Shown here: positions 50,279-61,261 of the stretch, one piece after another
Layout of the letters: every line of letters starts with the position of its first letter
How positions within the stretch are numbered: position 1 is the stretch's first letter
Assembly: GCF_029625315.1 (NCBI RefSeq)
Contig: NZ_CP121110.1
Span: 2,285,501-2,349,500 of the forward strand
Reading direction: 5' to 3'
Source: Flavobacterium ginsengisoli
Lineage (GTDB): Bacteria; Bacteroidota; Bacteroidia; Flavobacteriales; Flavobacteriaceae
DNA: 64,000 bases
Notes under the pieces: model-generated
Seen by the model: the letters and a program-made list of their open reading frames with translations, nothing else
Told to the model about the DNA's origin: nothing
Database searches by the model: none
Translations under genes and position numbers: made by a program

Positions 50279-51911
50279 CTAGAATAAGTCTTTTATTTTC
50301 TCTTCTGTAAACTGATACGGAACAGGATTTTCTCTCAATAATGGATTCTGAACTAATTCAGATTCTGGATAAGGAAGTGTGAAAATGGTCGCGTCGATTA
50401 CACCAATTGCTCTCGGACTTGTCGCTTTTGAAGCATCAACCGTAACTGTATTTGTGGCTGTATCGTACAAAATTGGAGTTATTGTTCCTCTGTTTTGTCC
50501 TGTAACGTAGTTAATTACTTCTTGCTGTTTGTAGTAAGCTCTACGAACTAAGTCGTACCAATATTGTCCTTCCATACATAATTCAACTCTTCTTTCATGA
50601 ATAATATCTGCATAAGTCAAAGTTGTTTTTGGGTCTAAGCCTGCACGTGCACGAAGTCTATTTACGACTGAAATGGCTGTTGCATCTGCTGTTGAAGCAT
50701 TGTTTCCTAAAGCTGCTTCTGCGTAATTCAAATAAACTTCTGCAAGACGTAACATATAAGTGTTTAAAGCAGAATTCATACGGGTAATTTTAGAATTATC
50801 TTTTGTAGAACCTACGACACCTTTTTTAACCGTTAGGAAATCTGCAGTGTGATCTACAGTATAACCGCCATTTGCTTTATTAATTTCAGCATAATGATCG
50901 CCATCTCCCATAAAAGTTGCTCTACGGCGAAGATCTTTTGACTCATATTCTTGTAAAACATTATAAGAAGCTCTTGTCCAGTATCCCCAAGCAGCATCGT
51001 CTCCTGTAATATCAGAACCTAAAGCAAAATAAGCTTGCTTGCGTATTGTTTACTCCGTAATCTCCGTTTGGAACCCATTGCAGTGCAAACATTGATTCTG
51101 AATTATTATTATTATCAATCATGAATAAATCTTCATAATTTGCCATTAAACTATATGGCCCAGAACTCATTACTTTTTCTGCGACTTTTTTAGCCAAATC
51201 AAGATATTCTTGGTTGCGGGTTCCGCTGTTTGGGTTGTCGCTTACTCCCGAAAATGACAAGTAAACGCGAGATAGCATTCCGAATGCGCTATATCTTGTT
51301 AAACGTCCAGATTGACCAGCAGTTTCAGGAAGATATTTTGCCGCAAATTCTAAATCACGTATAGCGAATTCATAAACATCTTTCATTGGATTTTTATTCA
51401 CAATTGGATTTTTTACCAATTCGCTTGGATTTGTAGAAATGATTACATCTCCCCATAATGAAGCCAAATACCAATAAGCCGTTCCTCTCATAAAACGAGC
51501 TTCGGCAATGTATCTATCCTTAACTGCATCACTCAACGGGCTTCCAGAAATCCCGATGATCACGTTATTAGACTGTTGCACTACATTATACAATGATGCC
51601 CAAGCCGAAACCAAAGGTCCTGTTAATCCTGTTTCTGTTAAATCTGTAAACGGATAAACGTAATCTGAGAAAGGCGCATACATGTTTGCAGCACGTCCGT
51701 CTCCTAATCCGTAATAAAATTTATCATTAAAATCGAACCATACTTTGTTGTACAATGGTCCTGTTGCTGCCTGAAAATCAGACTCGCTTTTATAAAAATT
51801 CTCTTTTGTAATTACATCATTCGGTTCAACATCTAAAATGTCGCCGCAACTCGTCCAAACAAATGGCAATGCAATAATTAAAGCCGTATAAAATATTTTC
51901 TTTGTTTTCAT
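50279..51911 (-). CDS. SusD/RagB-family xylan-binding lipoprotein (frame break at 51037-51042)
   Basis: The corrected gene encodes 543 aa. The lipoprotein signal peptide ends TSC (~22), followed by [17 protein letters not shown], the usual SusD start. TPR-like helices include [22 protein letters not shown]-terminal [14 protein letters not shown] region ([14 protein letters not shown]) and WYDLVRR are family hallmarks. The frame breaks where GCAGC reads GCAAGC; correction gives [13 protein letters not shown] and bridges the otherwise unread 100 bases between the two frames. Partner of the SusC encoded 10 bases upstream. Confidence 0.9.
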
Positions 51912-51921
51912 TGTGCGTTTT

Positions 51922-54900
51922 TTAGAAATTAACAGTTAATCCAAGTGTAGTGATTGTTGGTGAAGGATAACGTCCGTTATCTACACCATTTAAAAGCTGA
52001 TTTTGGTTTATTGCTCCAACTTCTGGATCGTATCCTTTATACTTCGTAAAGGTTAAAACATTCTGCATGTTTGAGGTCACTTTTACATTTGAAATTCCGT
52101 ACTTAGAGTATAAGTCTTTAGGAAGATTATACGATATTGAAATGTTTTTAAGTCTTACATAAGATCCATCTTCTACAAATCTGTTGCTTAAACGATAATT
52201 AGATGCCGAAGAAGCCGAAGAAGTCGCAATTCTAGTCATGTAAGGATCTCCACCTACAATCTGAACGTTACGATAATCATTTGGTCCGTTCGGATCGATT
52301 AGTTCTAATTGTGCATATCCTAAAGCAGTTTTTAATAAGTTGGTATTCTCACGAGGGTTTTCTAACCATCTTCTTTGGTAATTTAGAACTTCATTTCCGT
52401 AAGAACCGGTAAATAAAATGCTTACATCAAATCCTAAGAAAGAAAAACTATTATTAAGTCCGAATGTAAAATCTGGATTAGGATTACCAATATAACCAGC
52501 ATCTTTTTCGTTGATTACACCATCTTTATTCGCATCTTCAAACATATAATCTCCAATCCAAACACCATTTTCACCAATTGCCATTCCTTCAGGCAATGCT
52601 GTTGGTTTTACTACTCCGTTGGCATCTTTATAATAGAAATCTGTTGCTTTTTCAAAACGTCCGATTACTTTATAGCCATAAAATTGTCCTAATGGCTGTC
52701 CAACAGCAGTACGAGTAACAACCGTTACGTCTGAACCTTGTTGTAAGGTCTGATCGTAAACACCAGATTCTGAATTCAGTTTCAATACTTTAGATCTATT
52801 CACTGAAATATTGAAATTTGATTTCCAAAGAAAATCTTTTCTCTGCATGTTAATCGTGTTAATAGTGAACTCAAAACCTTTATTTTCAAGAGATCCAATA
52901 TTAGCAAAAGGTGGCGTTGTAGCTCCTTGCCCTGTTGTTCCTACATAAGCAGGAAGTGATAATCTTAATAATAAATCGTCTGTTTTCTTGTAATAAGCAT
53001 CTGCTGTGATTTCAATTCTATTGTCTAGAAGTCCGATGTCTAAACCAATATTAGTCTGGTTTGATTTTTCCCATTTAAGGTCTGGATTTGCTGTATTAGT
53101 TGCAATTTGTCCGCTTCCCCAATTTGTAGCAGAAGTACCGTAAACAGAAGTGTAAGCATTATTTGGTACGCTTGAGTTACCTGTTACTCCCCATCCAGCA
53201 CGTAATTTTAGGTTGCTAATTGTCTGGTTTTCTTTCAAAAATGATTCATTTGAAACTTTCCAAGCTAATGCAGCAGATGGAAACCAATCCCATTTGTTGC
53301 CTTCAGCAAATTGTGAAGATCCGTCTCTTCTAATTGTTCCTGTTAGAATATATCTATCATCAAATGTATAAGTTGCTCTTGCAAAATAAGAACTAAGCGA
53401 TTTTGTAGAACTTGCATTTGAGTTTCTTGCTGTTGTTGGGTCACCTGCATTTAAATCTGTTGCTCCGTTTGTTAAATAGCCTGAACGGTAACCGTATAGA
53501 TTTTCCCAGTTTTGCTCTTGAAGCTCTTGAGCCAACATCGCATTAACATTACTTTTTCCGAATACTTTATTATAAGTCAATGTATTTGTCCAAATCCAGT
53601 TTTCGCTAGTAGATTTTGTTCTTGATCCTTCTCTTACTTCGTTTGATAATGCTCCAAAAGTATAAGATGGATTAAAAGTATATCTATTTCCAAAACCATA
53701 ATCTATAGAATATTGTGTTTTAAGTTTTAAATCTTTTGTAAAACCAATTTCTGCATACACATTCCCTCTAATTCCGTAATCTTTTCCGTGATTATCTTTA
53801 AGCATTGCAATTCCGAGTGGGTTGGTTTGAACGAATTCAGTTGTATCTGGTCCATCAAAAGTTCCATCAGCATTACGAGACGCTACGTTTGGAGTTTGTT
53901 TTAGTGCCGTTAAAATCACAGAATCATCATTAACTGTTGTTACCTGATTGGTTTTGTAGGTATTTAAATTCACTCCAACCTTCATCCATTTTTTTACTTG
54001 AGAATCGACTACAGCTCGAATCGTCATACGATCAAATGAAGATCCGATTATTGTTCCTTCCTGATCAAAATAAGACATTCCTAATGCATAAGTGGTAGTA
54101 TCAGATCCGCCTGAAGCAGATAAATTATAACTCTGGATTAAACCTGTTTGAAATAATTCGTCTTGCCAATTTGTTCCTTCTCCTAATAAATCAGGACGAA
54201 TAAAATAAGGGTCTCTTTGTACGATTCCTAAATCTGCTCTTGTGTTTTTAAGCGTTCCATATTCTCGCAAATTTAGCACTTGCAATTCTTTAGGCATTTG
54301 CTTGCCATCCTACATAACTGTCAAAATTTAAAGTCAAATCTCCTTTTCTACCTGTTTTAGTTGTCACCATAATTACTCCATTTGCAGCTCGAGATCCATA
54401 AATAGCAGTTGCAGAAGCATCTTTCAAAATATCGATCGAAGCGATATCTTGCGGGTTAATTCCTGAAAGCGGATTTGTATTTAATGAACCAGAATTACCA
54501 TCTATAATGACACCATCAATTACATAAATTGGCTCATTAGAACCTGTAATAGAACTTATACCACGAATACGCACCGAAGAACTTCCGCCTGGTGTACCAC
54601 TATTCTGCTGAATCTGCACCCCAGCAGCTCGTCCTTGTAATACCTGATCTATAGTTGTAGAAACAGATTGTGTTACTGCCGCACTAGATATAGAAGAAAT
54701 AGCTCCTGTTAAATCTGCTCTTTTTGCAGTTCCGTATCCAATAACAACAACTTCTTTCAAGTCATTTAAATTTTCTTCTAGTACGGCATCAATTTTAGTT
54801 TTATTGTTCACCGCTACTTCGTGCGGTTTATATCCGATAAAGCTGAAAACTAAAATACTATTAGTAGGAATAGATTGGAGCGTATAAGTTCCGTCAAAAT

Positions 54901-55090
54901 TCGATACTGTACTTGTTTTAGTTCCCTTTACAATAATATTGACACCCGGTATTGGTCCGGCACCATCAGTTACAGTACCTGTAACAGTAATTTGTGCATT
55001 TACCGAAGCAGAAAATACTATCATCAGGATTAAGAACCCCAAATTCTTAAAGTATTTAGATCTGCTTTTAGTAATTAAAAAGTTAGTCAT
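51922..55090 (-). CDS. SusC-type TonB-dependent xylooligosaccharide transporter (frame break at 54300-54305)
   Basis: The corrected gene encodes 1,055 aa. It has a signal peptide (residues ~14-32), a CarboxypepD_reg-like domain (~33-110, GTVTDGAGPIPGVNIIVKG), a plug with ILKDASATAIYGSRAANGV, and a barrel ending GLTVNF. It has no STN domain, unlike the SusC at 35050. The frame breaks between plug and barrel where GCAGC reads GCAAGC; correction gives SYVGWQQMPKELQVLN. A promoter with an overlapping operator lies 111 bases upstream (55201-55237), so a dedicated xylose regulator rather than an ECF sigma probably controls it. First gene of the operon SusC-SusD-SGBP-GH10. Confidence 0.92.
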
Positions 55091-55200
55091 AAATAATTGG
55101 TTTAATGAGTTAATAGTTGGTTTAGTTAGTTTCTATTTGGCGACTATAGTATTACTTTCAATTTTTAACATTTCAAGCGAATAACAACTTATAGTCAAAA

Positions 55201-55230
55201 CAAATATATGCAAAAAACAATAACACACAA
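55201..55230 (-). promoter_or_regulatory. Promoter of the xylan SusC-SusD operon
   Basis: On the - strand a -33 TTG (55228-55230) and a perfect -7 box TATATTTG (55201-55208) are 19 bases apart. The predicted leader is about 100 bases. The -33 box is inside the repeated motif CAATCGGTTG, so a protein bound there would block polymerase. Confidence 0.7.
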
Positions 55231-55237
55231 TCGGTTG
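55228..55237. promoter_or_regulatory. Candidate xylose-regulon operator 1 (CAATCGGTTG)
   Basis: One of five copies of ACAATCGGTTG in the right 9 kb, all outside genes. The core matches the AAnCGnTT centre usual for LacI-type operators and is an imperfect palindrome. It overlaps the -33 box of the susC promoter, which suggests repression. Confidence 0.6.
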
Positions 55238-55576
55238 CGTTAATTTTTATTCTCAATTTGAAAAAAATATCATTAAAAAAAGAATTATACGCAGTAAAAT
55301 TTAAAAAATATTAAACAATCATCAAAAACAGTATTTGATATAACGAAAACGTTAGAGATAATAAATCGTTTAATTCAAAATCTTAAAAAAAACATAAAAT
55401 GTTAAATTCTTATTTTTTTAAGCAAGTACTAAAACGATGTAGTAACCGTCGTAAAATTCGTCATAAAATAAATTTTTGTCAATCCCTTATAAAACGGGAC
55501 TTAAGAAATATTAAATACTGAAAACCAATACACTAGACCCTATAATGTATATTTCTTACAAAACTTAAGAAAGAAA

Positions 55577-55586
55577 CAATCGGTTG
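55577..55586. promoter_or_regulatory. Candidate xylose-regulon operator 2
   Basis: Copy of CAATCGGTTG about 350 bases upstream of operator 1, next to the tal terminator. It could act as an auxiliary site for looping with operator 1. The 574-bp gap 55091-55664 otherwise holds only AT-rich sequence, the promoter and the terminator. Confidence 0.5.
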
Positions 55587-55595
55587 CTTTTATTT

Positions 55596-55634
55596 TATAA
55601 AAAAACTCCCTTCTAAATAACTAGAAGGGAGTTT
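55596..55634 (-). terminator. Rho-independent terminator of the transaldolase gene
   Basis: On the - strand a perfect 13-bp stem (AAACTCCCTTCTA and its complement) with a 6-base loop runs into seven T. It lies 31 bases after the tal stop. Confidence 0.85.
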
Positions 55635-55664
55635 AAAAACTATAAAAAATGAAAAACAAAAATA

Positions 55665-56321
55665 TTATAAGTTCATCTTTTTAGCATCTTCAACAAATTG
55701 TTTCAGACCAATATCTGTTAACGGATGTTTCAACAATCCTTTAATCGCAGAAAGGGGTCCTGTCATTACATCGGAACCAATTTTTGCACAATTGATAATA
55801 TGCATCGTGTGTCTCACAGAAGCCGATAATATTTGAGTTTGATAATTATAGTTATCATAGATTTCTCTAATTTCCGAAATCAGATGCATTCCGTCTGTTG
55901 AAACATCATCTAAACGTCCTAAAAATGGAGAAACGTAAGTCGCTCCTGCTTTTGCCGCCAATAAGGCTTGTCCAGCAGAAAATACCAAAGTTACATTGGT
56001 ACGAATTTCTTTTGAAGAAAAATATTTACAGGCTTTTACACCATCACCAATCATAGGCAATTTCACTACGATCTGAGGATGTAAAGCGGCCAATTCCTCG
56101 CCTTCTCTTACCATTCCTTCAAAGTCGGTTGAGATTACCTCAGCAGAAACATCGCCATCAACGATATTACAAATGTCAAGATAATGTTTCAGGATATTTT
56201 CTTTTCCTGTAATTCCTTCTTTTGCCATTAAAGACGGATTGGTAGTTACACCATCTAAAACGCCTAAAGCCTGCGCTTCTTCAATATCTTGAAGATTAGC
56301 AGTGTCAATAAAAAATTTCAT
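55665..56321 (-). CDS. tal: Transaldolase (TalC/fructose-6-phosphate aldolase-type)
   Basis: This 218-aa cytoplasmic enzyme transfers a dihydroxyacetone unit between sugar phosphates in the non-oxidative pentose phosphate pathway. MKFFIDTANLQDIEEAQALG and VTTNPSLMAKEG (~25-36) are family hallmarks, and the Schiff-base lysine is K87 in VVKLPMIGDG. The short length is that of the TalC/FSA group, in which transaldolase and F6P aldolase are hard to separate by sequence. It lies downstream of xylA on the same strand, so it would funnel xylulose-5-phosphate into glycolysis. A 610-base gap with repeats and a terminator suggests its own promoter. Confidence 0.92.
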   Translation of the reverse strand: MKFFIDTANLQDIEEAQALGVLDGVTTNPSLMAKEGITGKENILKHYLDICNIVDGDVSAEVISTDFEGMVREGEELAALHPQIVVKLPMIGDGVKACKYFSSKEIRTNVTLVFSAGQALLAAKAGATYVSPFLGRLDDVSTDGMHLISEIREIYDNYNYQTQILSASVRHTMHIINCAKIGSDVMTGPLSAIKGLLKHPLTDIGLKQFVEDAKKMNL

Positions 56322-56383
56322 AAGTTTTTTGGTTTATTAGTTGTTATAAATAATTCTTTATCATCGAATGAATCGCATAGTGT

Positions 56384-56510
56384 GTCATTTCGACGAAGGA
56401 GACCCGAGCGATAGCGAACAGGCAAAGCAAATCTTCGCGAGAAACTCGACAAAGATTAGTTATTTACTTTGTGGAGCTACTTACGGAGATTTCTCCTTCG
56501 TCGAAATGAC
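56384..56510. repeat. Inverted repeat with perfect 18-bp arms (GTCATTTCGACGAAGGAG)
   Basis: Arms at 56384-56401 and 56493-56510 are exact complements. A single arm with one mismatch recurs at 61061-61078. It belongs to an intergenic repeat type separate from the 33-bp palindrome. The gap 56322-56931 contains only this element, AT-rich sequence and the xylA terminator; an open frame inside it (56469-56699) looks spurious. Confidence 0.7.
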
Positions 56511-56873
56511 AAAACTGTACGTTTTTTTCTTTGTGTAGATAAATTTAGTAGAGACGCACTGCAGTGTGTCGAAATTTTAGTGAGTGAAAAATGTGCATTT
56601 CGATTGATTCTGCTCTTCAAAAAACCTTCAATAAAAAAAACTCACTTATTATTTTATCAAACTGACTTTTTATTCATTTCAATTTTCAAAAAACAGTAAC
56701 TAAACCTTCAATCTGTTTTTCTTGAATCTTAATGTAAAAAAGCCATAATCTTAATACACATTTTCGAAGTTTTTATCTAAAAAAACATTTTTAGACATTT
56801 TAACGTTTTACAACTATCATGTTTAAAAATTAAAACTTTTTCTAGATTTTTTTCTCACTAAATATTTTGGAGA

Positions 56874-56909
56874 AACCTAACAGTCCCGATGCATCGGGGC
56901 TGTTAGGTT
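56874..56909 (-). terminator. Terminator hairpin after xylA
   Basis: A long stem (AACCTAACAG...CCCGAT and complement, one mismatch) lies 23 bases past the xylA stop. The T run is weak, so efficiency is uncertain. Confidence 0.6.
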
Positions 56910-56931
56910 GAATATTTAAAATCTAAATCAA

Positions 56932-58258
56932 TTAAATATATTGATTAATGATATTTTCAAACAATTCTTGTTTACCGCTTTGAAGATTTAATTCTCCATT
57001 TTCGTGAGCGATAGTATAAAGATCTTTTAAACCTAATTTACCGTCAGCAAAATCTTTACCTTTTCCAGAATCAAAAGAGCTGTATCTTTCTTTTCTTAAT
57101 TTTTCGTATGGAGAAGAAGAAATGATTTTATCAGCAGTCAGTAAAGCTCTTGCAAAAGTATCAGCTCCACCAATGTGCGCTAAGAAAACATCTTCTAAGT
57201 CTGTAGAGTTTCTTCTAATTTTAGCATCAAAGTTAACTCCACCACCTTGTAATCCGCCAGCTTTTAAGAAAACTAACATTGCTTCAGTAGTTTCTTGGAT
57301 GTTATTCGGGAACTGATCTGTATCCCATCCGTTTTGGTAATCACCTCTGTTAGCATCGATACTTCCTAACATTCCAGCTTTTGCGACCACTTCTAATTCG
57401 TGTTGGAAAGTATGTTGCGCTAAAGTAGCGTGGTTTACCTCGATATTGATTTTGAAATCTTTATCTAAACCATAATTTTTTAAGAATCCAATTGCAGTTG
57501 CTGAGTCAAAATCGTATTGGTGTTTAGATGGCTCCATTGGTTTTGGTTCGATGAAGAAAGTTCCTTTGAAACCTTGAGCTCTTGCGTAATCTCTAGACAT
57601 TGCTAAGAATTGCGCCATATGGTCTAATTCTCTTCCCATATCTGTGTTAAGTAAAGACATATAACCTTCTCTACCTCCCCAGAATACATAGTTTTCTCCT
57701 CCTAAAGCGATTGTAGCATCCAAAGCCAATTTTACTTGTCCACCAGCTCTTGCTACTACATTAAAATCAGGATTTGTAGCCGCACCGTTCATGAATCTTG
57801 GGTTTGAGAAACAGTTTGAAGTTCCCCAAAGCAATTTAATTCCAGAGTCTGCTTTTTTCTGTTTTAAGTAATCTGTAATGAATGCCAAACGTTTTTCTGA
57901 TTCTGCGAAAGTTGGCCCTTCGTTAATCAAATCGTAATCGTGGAAACAGAAATAATCGAATCCCATTTTGCTAATGAATTCAAAAGCAGCATCTGCCTTA
58001 TCTTTAGTCGCCTGATACGGATCTGATGAAGCATCCCAAGCAAATTGCTTGCGTTCCTGGTCCGAATGGATCGCTACCTTGTCCGCAGAATGTATGCCAA
58101 TAAGCGATAGCAAATTTAAAGTGCTCACGCATTGTTTTCCCAGCCACAACTTGGTCTGGATTGTAATATTTAAATGCCAAAGGATTGTCAGACTCTTTTC
58201 CTTCAAATTTAATTTGGCCAATACCTTTGTAGTATTCTTTATCTCCTAAAACTATCAT
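56932..58258 (-). CDS. xylA: Xylose isomerase (frame break at 58047-58052)
   Basis: The corrected gene encodes 441 aa, the normal length for class II xylose isomerases. It converts D-xylose to D-xylulose with divalent metals. FAIAYWHTF (~50) and [11 protein letters not shown] (~95) hold the catalytic histidine. Later come [17 protein letters not shown] with the metal-binding Glu, and [17 protein letters not shown]. The frame breaks near residue 70 where GCAGC reads GCAAGC on the coding strand; correction gives PFGPGTQQFAWDAS, as expected for the family. It starts 9 bases after xylB and is part of the xylR-xylB-xylA operon. Confidence 0.93.
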
Positions 58259-58267
58259 TTGATTCTT

Positions 58268-59749
58268 TTATTTATTTGTTAATATTAATTCTAATTCTTG
58301 TTTCCATTTTTTATAAGTCGCTTCGTATTCCTCTTTATTTTTTAGAGGCAAAAAAGTCATTACGTGATCGTTTGTTGTAATTCCTGAACCAAATTTTTCA
58401 AAGTCACCATCTGTCAAGCCTACTGCTCTTGCTGCTCCTACTGCTCCGGTTGTATTGTAAATTTCTATTTCATGTCCAATTAATGTGGCAACTGTATTAG
58501 AGAAAATTTCGGAACGGAATAAATTATCATTTCCGGCTCTAATTACATTAATCGTTGCATTGTCATCTTTCAAGCATTCCATTCCGTACACAAAAGAAAA
58601 CGCAATTGCTTCCAAAGATGCTCTGAATAAATGTGCGCTGGTATGAATATTAAAATTCAAGTTTAAAATATGAGATCCAATGTTTTTATTATTGAACATT
58701 CTTTCGGCTCCATTTCCAAACGGAATAACAACCAATCCTTGTGAGCCAACATTTATCTGAGACGCCTTTTCATTCATTTCTTCATACGACTCATTTCCGA
58801 TATTGTTTCGCATCCATCGGTATTGAATTCCTGCTCCATTGATATTCAGTAATTTTCCAACTCTCGGATTTGATTCCGTATAATTTACATGAACAAAGTT
58901 GTTTACACGAGTACTTTTTCCTGAATTTGTTTCTGTAACAGCATAGAAAACGCCCGACGTACCACCTGTCGCTGCAACTTCTCCCGGTCGAAGCACATTT
59001 AATGACAAAGCATTATTTGGCTGATCTCCTGCTCTGTACACGATCGGAATTCCTGCAGGAAGACCAGATTCTTGTGAAGCTTTTTCAGTAACAACACCTT
59101 GATTCGTAAAATTCTCTACAATTTTTGGAGTTAATACTGTATCAATTCCGTAATATTCTAAAAGCCAGTCGGCTACTTTATTTTCTTTATAATCCCAAAG
59201 CATTCCTTCAGACAAACCATTTTTGGTAGTCGTTACTTCGCCCGTTAATTTCAAAGCGATGTAATCTCCCGGAAGCATATATTTAGAGATCTTATTGTAA
59301 ACTTCAGGTTCGTTTTCTTTCACCCATTTTAGCTTTGAAGCAGTAAAATTTCCTGGCGAATTCAATAAATGCGACATGCATTTTTCTTCTCCAATTTCGG
59401 CGAAAGCCTTATTTCCAATTTCAACCGCACGGCTGTCACACCAGATAATTGAGTTTCGAAGCGCACTTCCGTCATTGTCCACAATCACCAATCCGTGCAT
59501 TTGGTACGAAATACCAATTCCCTGAATTTTAGAAGCATCGATATTTGATTCTTTAATCGCTCTTTTAGTCGCTGTACAGATGTGCTGCCACCAGATTTCA
59601 GGATCTTGCTCTGCCCAGTCTGGGTGAATCGAAAGGATTTCCATTTCGTTCTGCGGTTCATTCAGAACGATTACTTTTTTGCCCGTTTCTGCTTCTACCA
59701 AGGCCGCCTTGACAGAAGAACTTCCAATATCATATCCGATATAATACAT
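58268..59749 (-). CDS. xylB: Xylulokinase
   Basis: This 493-aa FGGY-family kinase phosphorylates D-xylulose to xylulose-5-phosphate. The N-terminal ATPase domain starts YYIGYDIGSSSVKAALVE, with NEMEILSIHPDWAEQDPEIWW and ISYQMHGLV downstream. The catalytic aspartate lies in RAGDQPNNALSLN (~240) and GGTSGVFYAVTE binds phosphate. The C-terminal domain contains IRAGNDNLFRSEIFSNTVA. It is intact. It starts 1 base after the xylR stop and ends 9 bases before xylA, so the three are one operon. Confidence 0.93.
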   Translation of the reverse strand: MYYIGYDIGSSSVKAALVEAETGKKVIVLNEPQNEMEILSIHPDWAEQDPEIWWQHICTATKRAIKESNIDASKIQGIGISYQMHGLVIVDNDGSALRNSIIWCDSRAVEIGNKAFAEIGEEKCMSHLLNSPGNFTASKLKWVKENEPEVYNKISKYMLPGDYIALKLTGEVTTTKNGLSEGMLWDYKENKVADWLLEYYGIDTVLTPKIVENFTNQGVVTEKASQESGLPAGIPIVYRAGDQPNNALSLNVLRPGEVAATGGTSGVFYAVTETNSGKSTRVNNFVHVNYTESNPRVGKLLNINGAGIQYRWMRNNIGNESYEEMNEKASQINVGSQGLVVIPFGNGAERMFNNKNIGSHILNLNFNIHTSAHLFRASLEAIAFSFVYGMECLKDDNATINVIRAGNDNLFRSEIFSNTVATLIGHEIEIYNTTGAVGAARAVGLTDGDFEKFGSGITTNDHVMTFLPLKNKEEYEATYKKWKQELELILTNK

Positions 59750-59750
59750 A

Positions 59751-60759
59751 CTATAATGATTCTCTTATTATTAATTTTGTTGGCACATAACACTGCGTTT
59801 CTTCGTCATGCGTGATAAATGCCGCTGCTTTGGTTCCTAGTTCTTTAAAATCAGTTGAAACAACCGAAATTCCTTTGTATATAAACTTTTTCATTGGGGT
59901 TTCGTTATAAGATAAAAATCCAACGTCTTTCCCTGGTTCATAATCTTTCTCTTTGCACTGTTCTAAAAAGTGTCCCAAAATTCGGTCGCTTACACTGATA
60001 TATGCAATTCCTTTCTCGATATTGAACTTTTTTGGATCCGTAATCACTTCATATTCAAAACCAAAATCGGCACAGAATTTTTTAAAATATTCTACCGTTT
60101 CCCACGGATGATTTGTAAAATCTGGATATACAAATTGTATTTTTTTATACTTTTTAAACAGATCTCGTTGCTTCTTTTAAAGACTCATAAAACGCTTTCC
60201 CGAAATCCTGAAAAACATAATTATTCGCTTTATCTGCTCTAATATTCCAGTCAATCAAAAGCAGTTTATCTTTTGAGATTGCCGACAATGCTGGCGGAAT
60301 ATCCTTGTGGTCAAAATTCATTACCACATATTTGTAATATTTCCCGATTCCGTTATTAATGATCGTTTTAAAAACATCAATATTATAATGGTGAAACTGC
60401 ACATCGATAATCACATTATCAGGCAAATTATTCACAACCGAATGATACAAAACCTCTTTATAAGCCTTAAACGTATCCAAAACCAAAAGCACTTTTCTTG
60501 TTTCACCCGCTACATAATAGCCTTTGTTAGGCACAGAATCGATTACTTTTTGATCTTTTAAAATTGAATACGCCTTAAAAACCGTATCTCTTGAAAGCTG
60601 ATATGTTTTGCAAATCACATTTACAGACGGGAGCAAATCTCCCTTTTGCAAAATATTTTCCGCAATAGCATTTGTAATTCCGTCAACCAACTGCTGGTAC
60701 TTCGGAATATCACTTTCGTGATTTATTATAAATTCAAATTTTTCTTCTTCTTTTAGCAT
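59751..60759 (-). CDS. xylR: Xylose-responsive regulator: GntR helix-turn-helix plus LacI-type sensor (frame break near 60166)
   Basis: The corrected gene encodes 335 aa. Residues ~10-80 form a GntR winged helix (IPKYQQLVDGITNAIAENIL, QLSRDTVFKAYSILKDQKVI). Residues ~90-335 look like a periplasmic-binding-protein-type sugar sensor (FVYPDFTNHPWETVEYFKKF, GKDVGFLSYNETP), the layout of AraR-like regulators. The frame breaks where ACAGATC probably became ACGAGATC; correction gives ESLKEATDLFKKYKKIQFVY. As the first gene of the xyl operon it likely senses xylose or a xylose derivative. Whether it binds the CAATCGGTTG sites is inferred; a LacI protein encoded elsewhere is an alternative. Confidence 0.85.
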
Positions 60760-60845
60760 ACCGTTCTGTTCCGTTCTGTTATGCTAAAGTAGCTAAAAAT
60801 CTTTTATAAAAAATTATTTTTTACATGAATTATGTTATTTTTTTT

Positions 60846-61196
60846 AGCTCCGGAAGAGCGTAATATTTATAGAAAATTAAAATGCACATAGATTAAAAAC
60901 TCCGGCGGAGCGACACATTTATCGCAAAATAATATATCACCCCGCTGAGGCTTTTTACAATTGGGCGTTCTAAAAATTCTATAAATATTTCGTCCCTCTG
61001 GGACTTCGCGAGTAACTCCAAATAAGACTCCCATCTTTGTCGAGTTTCTTGTGGAGATTTCTCCTCCGTCGAAATGACAAACTAGATGAAATATCTATAG
61101 TATTTTTTTCTATCATAGCTCTGGAAGAGCGTAATATTTATATAAAATTAAAATCCTCACCTATTAAAAGCTCCAGTGGGGCGACATATAACACAT
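60846..61196. repeat. Cluster of hairpin-forming intergenic repeats
   Basis: Units such as AGCTCCGGAAGAGCGTAATA (60846), CTCCGGCGGAGCGACA (~60900), the inverted CTATAAATATTTCGTCCC (~60980) and AGCTCTGGAAGAGCGTAATA (61118) alternate. They are related to the element at 42672-42785. A one-mismatch arm of the 56384 repeat lies inside at 61061-61078. The 502-bp gap 60760-61261 has no credible gene. Confidence 0.65.
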
Positions 61197-61219
61197 CATT
61201 ATAAAACTCAAAAACAACA

Positions 61220-61229
61220 CAACCGATTG
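61220..61229. promoter_or_regulatory. Candidate xylose-regulon operator 3
   Basis: Copy of the motif in inverse orientation (CAACCGATTG), 32 bases past the GH43 stop and about 460 bases upstream of xylR. It may control the xylR-xylB-xylA operon or mark a repeat-separated promoter. Confidence 0.45.
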
Positions 61230-61261
61230 TATTTTTTTTCAAATTTTTTTACACAGAAAAA

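Noticed and set aside
56469..56699. 76-codon open frame in the tal-xylA gap
   Set aside because: It runs through an inverted repeat and AT-rich sequence and has no protein-like composition.
28851..60168. Programmed ribosomal frameshifting as the cause of the split genes
   Set aside because: The breaks fall in unrelated enzymes at a GCWGC context, not at slippery sequences with downstream structure, and standard homologues need no frameshift.
28265..60759. True pseudogenes across both SusC/SusD loci and the xyl operon
   Set aside because: One single-base indel each, no other decay, and a common sequence context make sequencing error more likely. Not proved.
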